Shown here in pieces: positions 27,046 to 27,480 of a stretch of 27,480 bases of DNA. The stretch is taken from assembly GCA_003313425.1 (NCBI GenBank), contig NHZP01000136.1:1-27480 (forward strand). Direction: 5' to 3'. The stretch comes from Pseudopyrenochaeta lycopersici (lineage: Eukaryota > Ascomycota > Dothideomycetes > Pleosporales > Pseudopyrenochaetaceae). The stretch's first letter is position 1. Each line of letters begins with the position of its first letter. Made by a program: the position numbers and the translations under genes. Under the pieces are notes generated by a model. It searched no databases. It was not told the origin of the DNA and was given only the letters and a program-made list of their open reading frames with translations.

Positions 27046-27143
27046 TTTTATATGTCGATGTCTATGCTGTCTTTGCCAAGAGACACTAGTCCCTAGCAGG
27101 CAATAATGTGCCCCTTCCATGCTGTCTACGTTCATAGACCAAT
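27046..27143 (-). promoter_or_regulatory. promoter of A10
   Basis: CATATAAAAGAGGGGAGCCCC on the - strand (27046-27053), CTAGTCCCTAG motif, CCAATCACAG at 27139-27143 with arm CTGATTG. Confidence 0.63.
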
Positions 27144-27233
27144 CACAGTACTGATTGAGAGAAAAGTGGGCAAGCAGTGATCATCTGACCCGCGACGTCC
27201 CGTGCTCTGCTTTGCTTACAGGGGCTTTTGCCT

Positions 27234-27480
27234 CTAGCCTCTAAAGAGCCTAACCCTTCGGTACTCCCTCCAGTCGTGGCAACGCATACAATGTAAAGTG
27301 TCAGGGGTCAAGGAGCGCAAGGCGTCCTGACCACTTGACAACTTTCTAGTGAAAGGAATCATATATAGGCTGCGCCACACTAGAAAAGTTGTCAGAGGGC
27401 CTGTGCGCGACCCGCACCGCCACCCATATTTGTCCTTCGCCAAATTTTTTTGTCGAAACATCCTAGGGTTCGCACCCTTA
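27234..27480 (+). ncRNA. structured RNA element R18 (cut by window end)
   Basis: Outer stem CTTTTGCC/GGCAACG, inner hairpin TAGCCTCTaaAGAGCCTA, CCTTCGG loop. TATATA near 27363-27368, GGCtgcGCC, arm CACTAGAAAAGTTG. U-run CCAAATTTTTTTGTCG and AGGGTtcgcACCCT. The right half is almost identical to R9; the left half is not. Confidence 0.68.

Noticed and set aside
430..27480. CRISPR-like array or phage-type repeat
   Set aside because: Units are 1.5-2 kb apart with genes between them, repeats are folded and variable, and the genes have eukaryotic signals.
430..27480. Viral telomerase RNA, 7SK, RNase P or VA-type RNA
   Set aside because: No template repeat, no conserved core motif of these families was found, and eighteen copies would be unprecedented.

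Overview
The window is a eukaryote-type locus made of repeated cassettes. A conserved, hairpin-rich non-coding element of about 250-350 bp occurs 18 times on the + strand. Between every two neighbouring copies lies one short gene on the - strand. Genes have TATA boxes, CCAAT boxes, GT-AG mini-introns and cysteine-rich products with no membrane segments. This excludes bacteria and phage. The best fit is a variable multigene region of a large DNA virus that replicates in the nucleus of an animal host (small-RNA clusters with private gene families are known from some herpesviruses). A tandem array in an animal chromosome cannot be excluded. No core viral or host gene is present, so the source stays open.

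Layout, with R1-R18 for RNA elements: partial gene (1-119), R1, A1, R2, B1, R3, A2, R4, B2, R5, U (7517-7741), R6, C, R7, A3, R8, D (degenerate), R9, A4, R10, A5, R11, A6, R12, A7a, R13, A7b, R14, A8, R15, E, R16, A9, R17, A10 (pseudogene), R18. The alternation has no exception.

Family A has eleven loci. Ten have two exons joined by a 55-79 nt intron that always interrupts a codon after its first base; A10 is a frameshifted pseudogene. Shared protein signatures are G-V-S-L-T, W-W-x-T-K-E-S-G, a C-x-C-x(n)-C-x2-C cluster and a C-terminal W-F-x-G-I-S-D-A-V-G block. I do not recognise the family. B1, B2, C, D, E and U are unrelated or only weakly related and also unrecognised.

Between each gene and the RNA element to its right lies a divergent control region: the gene's TATA box, a CTAGTCCCTAG-type motif, a CCAAT box, an E-box palindrome, then the RNA element. 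Each RNA element holds an invariant stretch with a possible proximal-element-plus-TATATA arrangement, stems with compensatory changes between copies, a U-run resembling an Sm site or a Pol III terminator, and further hairpins beyond it. The cassettes look like products of unequal recombination at the RNA elements. The clearest case is an apparently perfect 1589-bp duplication (A7a/A7b) whose ends fall inside R12, R13 and R14.
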